NCBI RefSeq assembly: GCF_901000735.1
Contig: NC_081551.1
Coordinates: 17,388,545 to 17,452,544, forward strand
Direction: 5' to 3'
Length of the DNA: 64,000 nt
Source of the DNA: Corylus avellana
Taxonomy: Eukaryota > Streptophyta > Magnoliopsida > Fagales > Betulaceae
Under the pieces are notes generated by a model. It had not been told where the DNA came from and made no database searches. It worked only from the letters and a program-made list of their open reading frames with translations. A program made the position numbers and the translations under genes. Below, in pieces: positions 1 to 11,359 of this stretch. Within the stretch, counting starts at the first letter, position 1, and every line of letters begins with the position of its first letter.

Positions 1-29
1 GCTTTAGGAAACATTAACCGTTCACTTAC

Positions 30-1056
30 ATAGCTTTACATGCCCCTGGAATATGGTATTTCAAATGTAATTTGGACAGCCAATACCTCGCATGGGTGTT
101 CAAGTTGTCAGCCTCTAGAGCCAACTCAAAGTTCTCCTTTGCCGTCTGATATGAAACACAATATACATTTTTTTTTTTGATTAGTATGAAACACAATATA
201 CATAAAAAAGGATAAGAGCAATATTGTCAGATCATGTTTGAAATTCTCTACATGAAAGTCAAAAAAAAAAAAAACAGTTAAAATCACAAATACAGGTGCC
301 ATGAGGGAAAAAGATCAACCAGCACTAATATACGAATAAATAAATAAACAACTAATGATCTTAAACCGTATAACTCATTTATCTGGTTAAATTATCTACT
401 CAACTCATATCAAAACAACCAAGTTGATAGAGCAGCAATAGGATTTGAAATTAGGAGCTCTTATGCACGTCTATGTTGCTCGACTTCCAAAGAAATTAAG
501 ACCATTAAAATAAGTTTGGCCGAGTTTAGAATTTTTTGACAAGTGCTAGACTTGGCCGAGTCTAGTATTGTAATAATTCAAAATGTTAATTTGTTTAAAT
601 TCAACTGAATCAAACATATTATCCTAAACCTTTTCATTTTATGGTACATAAGATTCTTGACTGGATGACTGAATTTTAAGACACTTCCTGTTTCCTTTCC
701 TCCATTTTCTCAGAAACCAAACAGATAGAGAGGAAAATGAAATAGATACTATTGAGAGTGTGGATCAATTCATATATTCAGTACCCTGAGTAGAGGGATG
801 AGACGACGATCATTGCGCTCGCAGTAATCAATGACTCTATCAACTTCCTTGAGAGCACTCCACCCTTTGGCTATGAACTCCATTGCCTTCTTGTTCCTAC
901 TGTGCAGCGCTCTCTGAGGGAGATGACCGAAATGTAAATAGAACTAATGAAATGACGGTATCTTGGGAAACTCTCATGACTTACCTGTTGATTGAATTGA
1001 AGAAGAGCAAGAGCGGTGCCCTTCCCAGTAGGCTTCTTCAAGAGCGGTCTCAGCAT
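30..1056 (-). CDS. TPR/Sel1-like repeat protein, 5' part (gene runs off left edge)
   Basis: Three coding exons read on the minus strand: 1056-985 (24 codons, starts [13 protein letters not shown]), 913-785 (43 codons) and 145-30 (38 codons plus 2 nt). Each is bounded by GT/AG (donors CAG|GTAAGT and TAT|GTAAGT) and the phases join. The second exon encodes [19 protein letters not shown] and the third [12 protein letters not shown] followed by [14 protein letters not shown], a helix-turn-helix of TPR/Sel1 type. The order resembles conserved plant HCP-like (Sel1/TPR) proteins of unknown function, whose Sel1 repeats would lie beyond the left edge. The basic first 20 residues could be an organelle presequence (inference). 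Upstream, a CACGTG box lies at 1227-1232. The exon structure is well supported; the family name comes from remembered similarity and is less sure. Confidence 0.62.
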
Positions 1057-1383
1057 CTTTTCTGCAGACAGCGATTTGTTCGAGCACTAGCAGCAGCAGT
1101 CACCCTAAAACCCGCAAATGAGAGAGAGAGATTGAGATACAGAGAAGAGATAACTGTTCCTAAAAGTTATCTCACTATGCGAAATATTGTTAATAACTGT
1201 ATCCGTATTTTCACCCAATATAGGGGCACGTGTTTTTTTTTTTTAATCAAATAAAAATCTCATGTTTATTTTTCTTTCATTTTACTTATGAGTTGGTCCA
1301 AAACATTTGGGCCTCACTTGGGCCAACTTAGCCCATAAGAAAAATATTATACCCACCGTGTTTGCTTTAAAAATGTGTGAGAA

Positions 1384-1921
1384 AAATACATACACATAAT
1401 TCTCTTAAACTACCATCTCATTGTCACTCATGGATTTGAGGATATTTTCTCCATACCGATTTAGAATAAATTTATGTCTAACTACCAATTTGGTCAATGT
1501 TCCCCTAAAGGGCCTAAACTACCAAAACAATGCCACTGTTCACCTTAATGCCAAAAATCCATTTCACAAAATAAATAAATAAAATCAAATAACTAGAAGG
1601 GAAAAAAAAACTATTTTTTTTAAAATATAAAATAACAAAAATAATAATAAAAACAAAACAAAAAATGAAGAACCAAGGAAGTCACTTTAATTCTTTTCAT
1701 TTTTTAAAATTTTCAATTAATTTATTTTTCTTTTTGAATTTATAATGATATTTTTGTCTTATTGAATTTTTTTTAATATCATTAATGTCTTTTTATTGGT
1801 CTTGGGTGAGACATTGACATTGTTTTGATAGTATAAGAAGTCAGTTGAAACAATTGTCAATTGGTAGCTTAAAGTATTAACAATAAGATGGCAATTTGAG
1901 GAGAGTATGTGTACTTATTCC
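1384..1921. repeat. Foldback (long inverted repeat) element, 'no-coding' MITE family
   Basis: The left arm (from about 1384) and the reverse complement of the right arm (to about 1921) align over tens of bases. Both carry a degenerate 'aaactaccatctcattgtca' type phrase and enclose an A/T-rich centre. The same phrase recurs in inverted pairs near 19.6, 21.3, 51.6 and 53.2 kb, so this is a repeat family and not coding. Ends are approximate. Confidence 0.55.
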
Positions 1922-2639
1922 AAAATGTTTTTAGGTTCTTATAGAACGAGAACATGGCACTCGTATTAAATTACGCATCATACCTACTCAACCCGCAAGT
2001 GCCTAAATATGAGCCATTGATTTTTACCTACCACTCCTACTTTATTTGACACATAGAGGTGTCATCTTGTTCGAACAAGATTATTGCACACTTAATATCG
2101 ACGGTTCATTTTTATGCACGCATTATGTCGACATGTGAAAATTCATTATTGTTCAAGTGAGAGTTGGTCTTATTCGAACTAGACATCATTGATTCGAAAT
2201 TTTAAAGCTTTTAAACTTATAACTTTAGGAAAAATGTTAGGTTTACAAATAAATTTTACAACATAATGTGACATAATATGATTAAGTTTTTCAAAAGTTA
2301 AATTTATTTCATTTTCAATCATGTTGTAAACGTTTTTTTGGTAAAATTTGTTTGTAAGCCTAGTATTCCTTTAATTTTAATCCCTTAAACTTTACATTAT
2401 CTTAAATATTTCATCTATGAATGTAAAGGAAATGAGGAAAATACTTGGCGGCAAGAAAACGTAAAAGCAAAAAACAAATGACTTTTTATGTTCAAGTTGG
2501 CCCAAAAGACATCATCAAATAGGCCAACATCTCTCAAATTTTTATATGGGTTGATGGATCTAACTTAAAGTGAGAATCAACTCTTTATTTAATGAGCACG
2601 TGGATAAAGTCCTTGACTCGGTGTTGAGCAAAAACGGAT

Positions 2640-3439
2640 GAGCATCTCCAGCAGTTTAATTAAAAGAGTAATATTAGCTATATTTAATTATTATTATTTT
2701 TTTTTTTAGCTCTAACAGAGTAATTTATTAACTAAAATAGCTACATTGCTAAAGTGAATAAGAATTTGGTGTTATTCACTATAACACACTAGATGAATAA
2801 AATATTGTTTACTTTTCTTTTGTTTGTTGTTTTTTTATTTTACTTATTTTCACCCAACATCTTTTATTTTTTTTGAATACCTCTTCACATCTGCTAAGTG
2901 TCTCTCGAACACAAAATTTTTTCACACAAAATAATTCTTTATGGTTTATTGTTTTTCTTCTACAAATATTTTTTTTTGGCTCTCTGTACAATTTGTTTCT
3001 TTCATGGGTACAGGTTGTCTTTGACTCTTTGTCAAGTTATCATTTTTTTCTTTCTTTCTTTTTTTCGTTATGTTTGTTCAGTACAGAGGATCCTCCATTT
3101 CATTTGTACAGATCAAAGCTTTTTCGTTATGTCTTTGTACAGATCAAACCTTTTATTTATTTATTTATTTATTTTTTAATGTTCATGTGTCCCTCCTGTA
3201 TTGGGTTATTATGTAACTGTAACATGCAGATGAATCATATATGTTTATTTTTGTTTTTATATATGTGTTTGTTTTTTCCTTTAATTAAGTATTGACAATA
3301 ATATAATAAAAAATAATATTTTAAAGCAAATTGAGAATGAAATAGAGAATCTATTAAATATGCAGTGAAAAAACAATAGCTAAAGTAAAGAGTTGTCATT
3401 TTTCATTAGGTAAAATACTTAATGTTGCTGGAGATGCTC
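2640..3439. mobile_element. Non-autonomous DNA transposon with GAGCATCTCCAGCA termini
   Basis: The left end reads GAGCATCTCCAGCAG at 2640-2654. The right end, read on the other strand from 3439, is GAGCATCTCCAGCAAC. The termini are therefore inverted with about 14 identical bases and enclose 800 bp of T-rich sequence without a credible gene. The apparent plus-strand frames at 2873-3295 are low-complexity Phe/Leu runs. I could not find a clear target duplication, so the superfamily is not assigned. Confidence 0.6.
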
Positions 3440-3466
3440 TGGAATTGAGAAATAGAGATTTTAAAG

Positions 3467-3470
<4 letters not shown>

Positions 3471-3503
<33 letters not shown>
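3471..3503. repeat. (TA)n microsatellite
   Basis: Uninterrupted TA dinucleotides lie just right of the 2640-3439 element. Confidence 0.95.
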
Positions 3504-3507
<4 letters not shown>

Positions 3508-3670
3508 GTGCAAGTTGACATTTTTTAAGAGTATAAAGTAAAAAAGTACTTTTAGAGTTTTTTTTTTTTTTTAATCAAAGAGATTAGCTTTTTGCTTAGC
3601 ACAAGTTTTTAAATACTAAAAATACTTTTGAAGTCTTTAATAAAACTTTTAAACAAGCTCTGAATTAGGT

Positions 3671-4501
3671 GAGTAATGATATAAGGTAGAGTTCTCTTAG
3701 AGTCATCTCAAATGTGATTTGTCATTTAAAATCACTAATAGATCAAGATTCAATAATAATCAGTGGCACCCCCAAGGATTTAAATTTTTTTTTTTTTTTT
3801 AGACCCTCAAAATAAAATAAAATAAAATATTCTTTTTACAATTTTACCTACATACCCATTACCCAAGACACAGCAACTCTTCTCCTGCACCCCCATTTAA
3901 CCCATGGCAACCCTTCTTCCGCACCCCATAAAAAAAAAAAAAATCTCTAAGACGCTCTCTCTCAAACTCTCTCTAGTCTCTTCATTCTCTGTTCTTTATA
4001 TCACAAATTCACATGTAACTCCTCGTCCCCTCCTCCTTGGCTTCTCAGTCGCTTTTGTAGTTTTATGTTACAGTTTTTCTTGCAAATAGTTTAGTATTCT
4101 ATATTGAATGAGAAATTGCTGAGAGTTTTGATTTAGATTCGATATTTGATGATTTTGTACTTCTAAGATACCATAAAGTGCAGTTCTAAACACTTTTTTT
4201 TTTTTTTTTTGTATTTCTGTCCTTTTGATATAGTGTCGACATGTTACATTTCTAATATATCAATTTGAGCACATATTTATGAACTTTTATAGATATTTTT
4301 TGTGATACATATACTGTGTGAATTATCAAATTTTTAGGGTGAAGAAAATTTTTAGGCTGCCAAATTTTAGCGACACCCCCATTATAAAATCGCTGGCTCC
4401 GCCACTGATAATAATCATTTCAAATTTAATGTTGATTTTAAAAGTCAAGTCACATTTGAGATGACTCTAAGAAGACTATAGTCCTCTTTATATCATTACT
4501 C
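3671..4501. mobile_element. MULE-type MITE, interrupted by a hAT element
   Basis: The outer arms are inverted repeats: 3671-3760 begins GAGTAATGATATAA, and the complement from 4501 also begins GAGTAATGATATAA. Both then share the phrase CTTAGAGTCATCTCAAATGTGA. Flanks are GAATTAGGT (3662-3670) and GAATTATGT (4502-4510), a 9-bp duplication with one mismatch, as Mutator-like elements make. Without the insert at 3761-4407 (plus 8 bp) the element is about 176 bp. It has no coding capacity. Confidence 0.75.
3761..4407. mobile_element. Non-autonomous hAT element (Tip100-like ends)
   Basis: The left end is CAGTGGCACCCCCAAGGATTT; the right end read inward is CAGTGGCGGAGCCAGCGATTT. The right terminus is the typical CAGTGGCGGAGCCA start of plant hAT/Tip100 elements. 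The 8 bp on each side (3753-3760 and 4408-4415) are both ATAATAAT, the expected hAT target duplication length, although this sequence is simple. No transposase remains; short frames inside are not genes. It is nested in the MULE-type MITE. Confidence 0.8.
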
Positions 4502-5152
4502 GAATTATGTTGATCGTCACGTTTTGCGACCTTATTTGGTTTCTCAAGAATAAGGTTGTCCAAAATGGGGTTGTCTTTGATATTTTGGTTGTGGCCAACT
4601 AGGTCAAGAAAATTTCTTTGCTTGGAATTCACTCTCCTCTCCTTTAAAATTATGGACCTTGCTGCGTCCTTGATAGTCTCTCTCAATCTCAGTGACTTTA
4701 TTTTGGAAGGTGATTCTCAAATTGTTGTCATGGCTTTGTAGCACCCTCCATCCTTTAAGATTGAAAGATTGCCGACTTGATTTCTAACTCCATCTTTGTA
4801 GCAACCCAGATTTTTAAAGTCTTATTTTAGAGATATTAAATTGATGCTATGATTATATTAATATTCATATTAGGTAATGACATTTACTTTGAGGTTGAGA
4901 TATTTATTGATGATATTAGGTAATAATATTTATTCTTGAGGAACTTATTAGATCTTATGAATATTATTGGAATGAATATTGATTTGAGTTTATTATATCA
5001 TGATGATGATTTTATATTGATTATTTTATTGGGAGATTTAAGAGATATGATAATTGATGATTGATTGGTATAATTTGGAGTATGATTGTAATAATTGGTG
5101 ATATAATATGATAGTAAATGGTAGGTATAAGGATGGTAGAATAAGAAGGTAA

Positions 5153-5255
5153 AATAGTATAGGGTTGGTGAAATAGTATAGGGTTGGTAGAATAGTATAG
5201 GGTTGGTAGAATAGTATAGGGTTGGTGAAATAGTATAGGGTTGGTGAAATAGTAA
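5153..5255. repeat. 19-bp minisatellite in U3 of the solo LTR
   Basis: About five and a half copies of a 19-bp unit, consensus AATAGTATAGGGTTGGTRA, lie 50-150 bp upstream of the LTR TATA box. Units differ only at the g/a near the end. Confidence 0.9.
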
Positions 5256-5305
5256 AATGAGGGTATAATTGTAAATTGAAGGTAGAATAGTGTTTGATTT
5301 TCTCC

Positions 5306-5314
5306 TATAAATAG
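5306..5314 (+). promoter_or_regulatory. TATA box of the solo LTR
   Basis: TATAAATAG lies in a C/T-rich context, downstream of the minisatellite and upstream of a GA-rich leader. It fits an LTR promoter on the plus strand. Confidence 0.6.
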
Positions 5315-6190
5315 AGCTCTTCTCCTTCAGTATTTTCACCACTCATCTCCTCTTCCATCTCTTGCATATATTCTTCCTTCTTCCGCTTTTTACTCGGTCT
5401 TTCTTCTTTCTAAGAGTGTTTACTCAGAACAGAGAGAGAAAGGGCGAGACCAAGCGCTATAAGAAAGAAAGAACACAAGAGAAACCGAGAGTGAGATGGG
5501 AAATTTAAGACAGAGAGCTGAAGAGGAAGAAAGAGAGTTTAAGCGAGAGAGAGAGAGAGAGAGAAAGTCAGTGAAGGGATTGTTATGGGTATGGACCAAC
5601 TGCAGCAGAACGGGTTTCAAGTAATTACCTTTGATGATCCATTCATGTAATCCACTGTAAGTATTCTTACTTATTGAGTATGATATTGATATCCAATAAT
5701 ACGGATTTTTGTGGTTTTATAACTTGTCTAGCATTTTGCTATATATATGATTCAACAATGATTTATATTGTCGGAAATCAATTGACTCACTACTTCACAG
5801 TTTTTTGTAGTGCTTGCAGGAATGGAAAATCAAGGTAATTATGCAGTTGTGATTAGAGATTCATATTGAGATGTACAGAGATTCCAAGTTGGTTAAGTTT
5901 TGTCTAGAGTTTAGACTGTCGGATAGATCTGTATAAATGCCTTGTACGACATAGCTTTGGGTATTTTTGTATAAAGAAAAGTATTTTAACAGTATTTTTT
6001 TTGTATTGATAATTACAGTTTTTCCGCTATATGAGATGTTACAATCTTCATTATTTTAGCCTCTTTCACTTGAAAGGCTAAAAATGTTTATAAAAGTGCC
6101 AACTTCTATACCCCATCGTATGGCTTATTAGGCTACAACTATAGCACTAGGATTGTGCCGATTAACCGTTTATCTCCTACCAACTACCAT

Positions 6191-6853
6191 CAAACTGTCG
6201 TCGATCGACAACCGACTTCCGGCAGTTGGTAGACAGAATAAAAATACTATTTTGACATCGGTTTGGTTTGGTAGGCAGTAATTTTTCTTTTTTAATCGGT
6301 TAATTGACTTAGTCGATTTTTAAAGTAAATTTTGAATTTTATGTGATAACTTTCCTTATTGTGTTTGTCTAGTTGATTTGTGGTTGTCATTTTAGACTGT
6401 GTTTCATGAATTTACTTTTTCTTTTCATTTTTATAAAACATATTCTTTATTGATTATGTAGTTACAAGGAAATCAATAAATCTTAACATAAAAACTTATA
6501 ACTCATAATTGACCAACTTAACTAACCACTTATTCACTGATTAATGAAAAAAGTTGAAACTATTCATTATCGGTATGAAGTTGGTTAATTAATTGAGGTG
6601 ACCAACTTTTACGAATCGGTAATCAAAAATGCCCTTATCGACACCGACCGAACCGATACTCACTTTTATATAGCACACTTTGCCTGCATTCTCACATATT
6701 TTTGTCGCTCGCTCCTATTCCTTTTTGTAAGAGAAAAGATCCACCCCTTTGTTTAGTTTGTTTTCTTGTTTTTGTAGCTATTTGAATGTACTTCAAAAAA
6801 AAAAAAAAAATAAAAAATAAAACTCTTGGTTTGATCAGGTGGATCAAGGGTGG

Positions 6854-6902
<49 letters not shown>

Positions 6903-7153
6903 ACTTTGTTGAACAAAAACCTAAATGTGCCTACTGACACGTGCCGTGTCGGCAAGAGTGTGGTCGTATCCACGTTTTGTAATTGCGTGTGAAAGGGCCG
7001 GCTCACACCTGGAAAAGGTGATCCAAACTCCAAAGGAAATCGACTTTCTCCAAAATATATAATTTATATTGAATTGTTCAAACAATGAAAAGTCGTTACC
7101 ATTAAATATCTCATTATTTTTTTGGTATCATTACATATAGTTTACTTGTTGAT
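6191..7153. other. Intergenic, AT-rich, with (TA)n tract
   Basis: No gene seen. A (TA)n microsatellite occupies 6856-6899, preceded by an A-rich tract at about 6795. The stretch 6150-6660 repeats phrases such as 'ggttaattaa' and 'accgaccgaaccgat' and looks like old repeat DNA; similar phrases occur near 60.45-60.58 kb. Confidence 0.6.
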
Positions 7154-7404
7154 TTGTTTAATTATGATATGTCAAAATTGCTTATTATAGACACGTCCTG
7201 GTTATCGAAGTCCCATCCAATTAGCAAAGGAAATCACGAAAGCGGCTTGCAACGACCAAGGGGACATATTCGCCGTTCTGAAGATTTCTTGTCCGTTCTT
7301 TGGGATATTCTCACCCCCATAAGAACTTCCCGGTTCGGTTGGATCCTTCTCGCAACGTTGCGTTTCGTTTGAATTTAGCGAATAGAAAGAACAGTTGGAA
7401 GCCA

Positions 7405-10400
7405 ATGGGAGCTACGGAGATCTGGAACGCCATGGAAGTAGCACGGGGAGCTCGAGTCTTCGAGATTCACTCTTCGTCTCTCACCATCGACCACTCTCTC
7501 TCGCTCCCTGACATGACGCCTCGCATCATGTTCGTCTACCTTACTCTCTCTCTTTTTTCTCATTTGCATTTCTGTGGTTTTCGTTTGAATTCAAATTCCC
7601 GAGGCTACAATAGTTGTTTTGGTGGCTCTCGATTTTCGTCTTCCGTTTGGTGCCTCAGAAACCGTGGGAAAATTTGAAACTCTTGCATGTTATTTTGAGC
7701 TAAATGCAACAAATTCTTCTCGCTGTTACGGAAGGCAAATAAAACATGAAGCAGGGAATTGTATCTTACTTTACTTCTGGTTACGATAGTGCTCTCTCTC
7801 TCTCTCTGTCCGAGAAATTTGATTCGATTAGCTTCTCTTCGCAGAGAGTTGTGCAAGGATATGTTCAAGAAATGGTCGAAATTGGACGATTCTCGCTTTT
7901 CTGTAGAGACTGTTTCTGGTGGCATCACAAATCTATGTGAGTATTTGACTTGATTATATTAGCTCAAATTGATATATAACGGAAAGAGGCATATATATAT
8001 TTGATTTGTTATCGTGTTGATTTTTGAAGTATTGTTCGAACTGAAATTGGTGGCTGATTCTTGTAGTGCTGAAGGTTTCTGTTGAGGAAGAAAAAGGAAA
8101 ATTGGAGTTGGTGACAGTTAGATTATATGGGCCTAATACCGAGTACGTTATCAATCGTGAACGGGAATTGCAGGTGATACCCTAAGCTTTCTGATGTTTA
8201 TGTGTAACTAGTGTAGAAGCACCAGAATTCACATATACTAACCAAATGGTTCTAGTGCCACTTGTTTTAGCTCAATTATTTCATATTATATTGGGGATTG
8301 GTTTGTTCTATTTTGGCTGTAGTGTTTTTGGAGCTGATTCCCTATCGAATTTCATGTTATCTTAAGCAAGTTGGAAATTGTACATTATTATGCTACTATA
8401 ATAGCTAGGTATCAATGTTTGACCATATGTACACTGCTAGATCTCTGCTTTTTATTTTCTGTTGTGCTGTATGTACGTATAATGTCTAGCAATGTAATAT
8501 CTTATGAGGCTTTGTTATGGAAGTCTCATTAAGATGTAATAGAATCATCATAGTTGGCAAGTAGAATTCTACTTGTTTGGCGAACGTCCAAGGATATTGA
8601 TTCTCTTGAATCTTTCCTGTACTTGTTTGGGAGTTTGATTACAGAATCCCTAGTAAAAAAGAAACATAAAATACCCAAAAATTTAGAACTATCAGATGTA
8701 TCAGACAGCTGGATGGGGAAGGCATAGTTGTTAGGCTCATGACAATGGTTTTTTCTTTTGATGATTATATACTGCCGAAAGGTGTTTCACACAGTATCCT
8801 AACTCAGTTTACCCAGTTTTATGTGGTTGATGAGTATCCAGTTTCATGTTTCACTTTGTAATTGCTCACCACGTATTGTGTTTAGGCCATCAAATACCTA
8901 TCGAACGCAGGATTTGGAGCCAAGTTGCTTGGAGTTTTTGGAAATGGAATGGTGCAATCTTTTATCAATGCTCGTACCCTAATTTCATCAGGTAGACATT
9001 ACAAAGTTATATGGAAGGGTGGGACAACACTATTGGTTTTGGTCAAGTTAATTGATACTTTATTTTTACTGTTGGTGACTCTCTACTGAGTAATTCAATT
9101 ATCTATAGAGCAATATAGAGTTTGATGGCTAATTGCTAGAAGATTGTGTGATTGTGGTTGCCCTGTAGAGAGTTTCACTCAGAAACAGACTTAAATTTTC
9201 AGCATTAATTGCTATTGCTATGGTGTTCCTCATGTACAAAAGACTTTTGAAGTAGCAATAATCCTAAAATTGAAATTACATTTCTATAATTGCATGCTGA
9301 ATGATATCTCATTGCTCCCTGTGTATCTGGGTTTCTTTTGTATACTCCCTATGCCTGGGGCACCTTAGGTTTTTAATGATATCTCACTTACTTATAAAAA
9401 ACAAAAAGAAATAATTGCATGCCAAATTTCTTGTCATCCAATTCAACGGCATCGATTAACAATGTAGGAGGAGGGTAGATCCCCTTTTGTTGTACCATTT
9501 CAATTTGAAGTCCAAGGTGACAAGTATCTATGCCAAACTGCCCCCCCTTCTTTCTCTTAGGGCATATGGAAAATAGAAATAATGTTCCTTTACTTGTCTT
9601 TGAAATAGAGATGGGTAATCCTTAAATTGTATGGAAATTTGTTCTTTTTACGGCATCATAACATACTTTTTCAATTTTCATCTTCTTTATAAGCCTATGT
9701 TTTGCCATCCTTATCTGCCAAATAATCTTTCTTTAGGCATGGACTGAAATGGCGACTAAAATAAAAAATAATAAAAAAAAAAAAACTAGAGAAAATTTAG
9801 GCTGTTCACATTTAAATAGTATAATCACACACACATAGGCTGTTCACATTTAAATAGTATAATTACACGCGCGCGCACACACACATTTCTCTTTGCATAT
9901 ACATTTTTAATATTTCTGATGATGTGCAACCTTTGTAGTTACATTATTTAAAGTATACACACATTTTTTCCCTTGGCAGACATGAGAAAGCCAAAGCTAG
10001 CTGCTGAGATCGCCAAGCAACTACACAAGTTTCATGAAGTGGAAATTCCGGGCTCTAAAGAACCTCAACTATGGAACGACATCTCCAGGTTTTTTGAAAA
10101 AGGTTTTATATCTCCCCTTGATGGATGACTAGCCATGCCTTCTGGTCAATCTATACTGTTCGAAGCTAGTTTACTTGGATCTGGTGTTCAATTTTCAGCT
10201 ATTTGTCCTACTCTTTCCCCAATTTTTTGATATTTGATATTTGAGTTGCCAACTTCTGTTGCAGCATCTGTTCTTGAATTTGATGATAGTGAGAAGAAAA
10301 GAATGTATAACATGGTTTCATTTAAGGAAGTTCATGATGAGATTTTTAAGCTCAAGGTAGTGGTTGTTTCATAGATTTTCTTTTTGCATGTGTTTTCTCT

Positions 10401-11310
10401 GTTTTGCTATCTTCTAGGAATTTTGAAGCTTGTCTTTGGTACCTGTCCTTAACTAGACATGAACCTAGAAGTTTCATTACCTACCATATTTTTCTGACCT
10501 TCCAGCTCAATAACAAGATATAACCTTTTGAGAAGCCCAACTTTGCAGCTTCATTGAAAAACAAGTGGAGGAAACAAAGTCTAGAGAATGCATAGTTAAT
10601 ACAGTCTTTACCTATTAACTTGCTGAAGAAACCTTGCTATTACTGTACATTGATTTGGTAAATCCGAACAACTGAAATCATATGACAAAAAGGTTTCCTC
10701 AAAAATAGACACATAACTGGTCCTTTTTCATTTTTTTACCCAATTAATCTGGATGCCATCCTTGAGGAGTTTGGTAAAACCATATCCAGATGGAGCTATA
10801 ATGTGAGAATGTGCTAGATCGGTATATGGGAATCCAGAAACACAATTGGGAGATGCAGTAGGTGCCTAGACTCGTAGTTAGAAGCCCCTGGCATTGTCTT
10901 AGTTTTGTTCTTTTTACCTAAATATAGTTCTTGGCGGGAGGAATCCTCACAAGATTTCAGCAAATTGAGCTAATGTCATGGATAAAGGCTCTTTATGTTG
11001 ATTAAGGTGAAAAAAGACTTTATTTCTCTTTACGGACATCTTCTGATAATGAAACAGGAATTGACAGGCCTTCTTAATGCTCCAGTTGTGTTTGCTCACA
11101 ACGACTTGCTTTCGGGAAATCTGATGTTTAATGATGAAGAAGGTGTGTATGACCTTCCCTTTCCAGTTCATATGCTTCTTTCCTTTTGTTGACTATAGCA
11201 AAACCGAAGTATGATCTATTTCTGTTACATGGTTTTATTGCTGGTTGGTTTCTATTACAACGTTTATGTGCCAATTTTATGATGCAATTTTCAGGTCTCT
11301 CTCTCTCTCA

Positions 11311-11359
<49 letters not shown>

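Larger units (their letters stand above)
4797..6043 (+). mobile_element. Solo LTR (1,247 bp) with perfect 5-bp target duplication
   Basis: The segment begins TGTAGCAACCCAG and ends GAGATGTTACA, matching TG..CA LTR ends. It is flanked by ATCTT at 4792-4796 and ATCTT at 6044-6048. Inside are a 19-bp minisatellite, a TATAAATAG box at 5306-5314 and a GA-rich purine stretch after it, in the order expected of U3 then R/U5. There is no pol or gag, so it is a solo LTR left by LTR-LTR recombination. The terminal style suggests a Ty3-type parent (inference). Confidence 0.82.
4640..6190 (+). pseudogene. LINE-type RNase H (RVT_3) relic split by a solo LTR
   Basis: Plus-strand sequence before 4740 translates to a phrase ending FILEGDSQIVVMAL, the hallmark of the RNase H domain at the end of plant L1-type LINEs. 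After a stop, 4741-4796 gives a phrase like HPPSFKI and then ADLISNSI. The frame is broken at 4796 by the solo LTR and resumes at 6049-6190 with KNVYKSANFY and then GLLGYN, the expected next segment. Several stops and frame shifts show it is dead. Confidence 0.55.

Noticed and set aside
2873..3295. 140-codon plus-strand frame
   Set aside because: Phe/Leu/Tyr-rich low-complexity translation of a T-rich transposon interior, with no start context or homology.
7300..7677. 125-codon frame running through ethanolamine kinase exon 1
   Set aside because: It reads into intron 1 and begins upstream of the conserved start; only 7405-7529 is coding.
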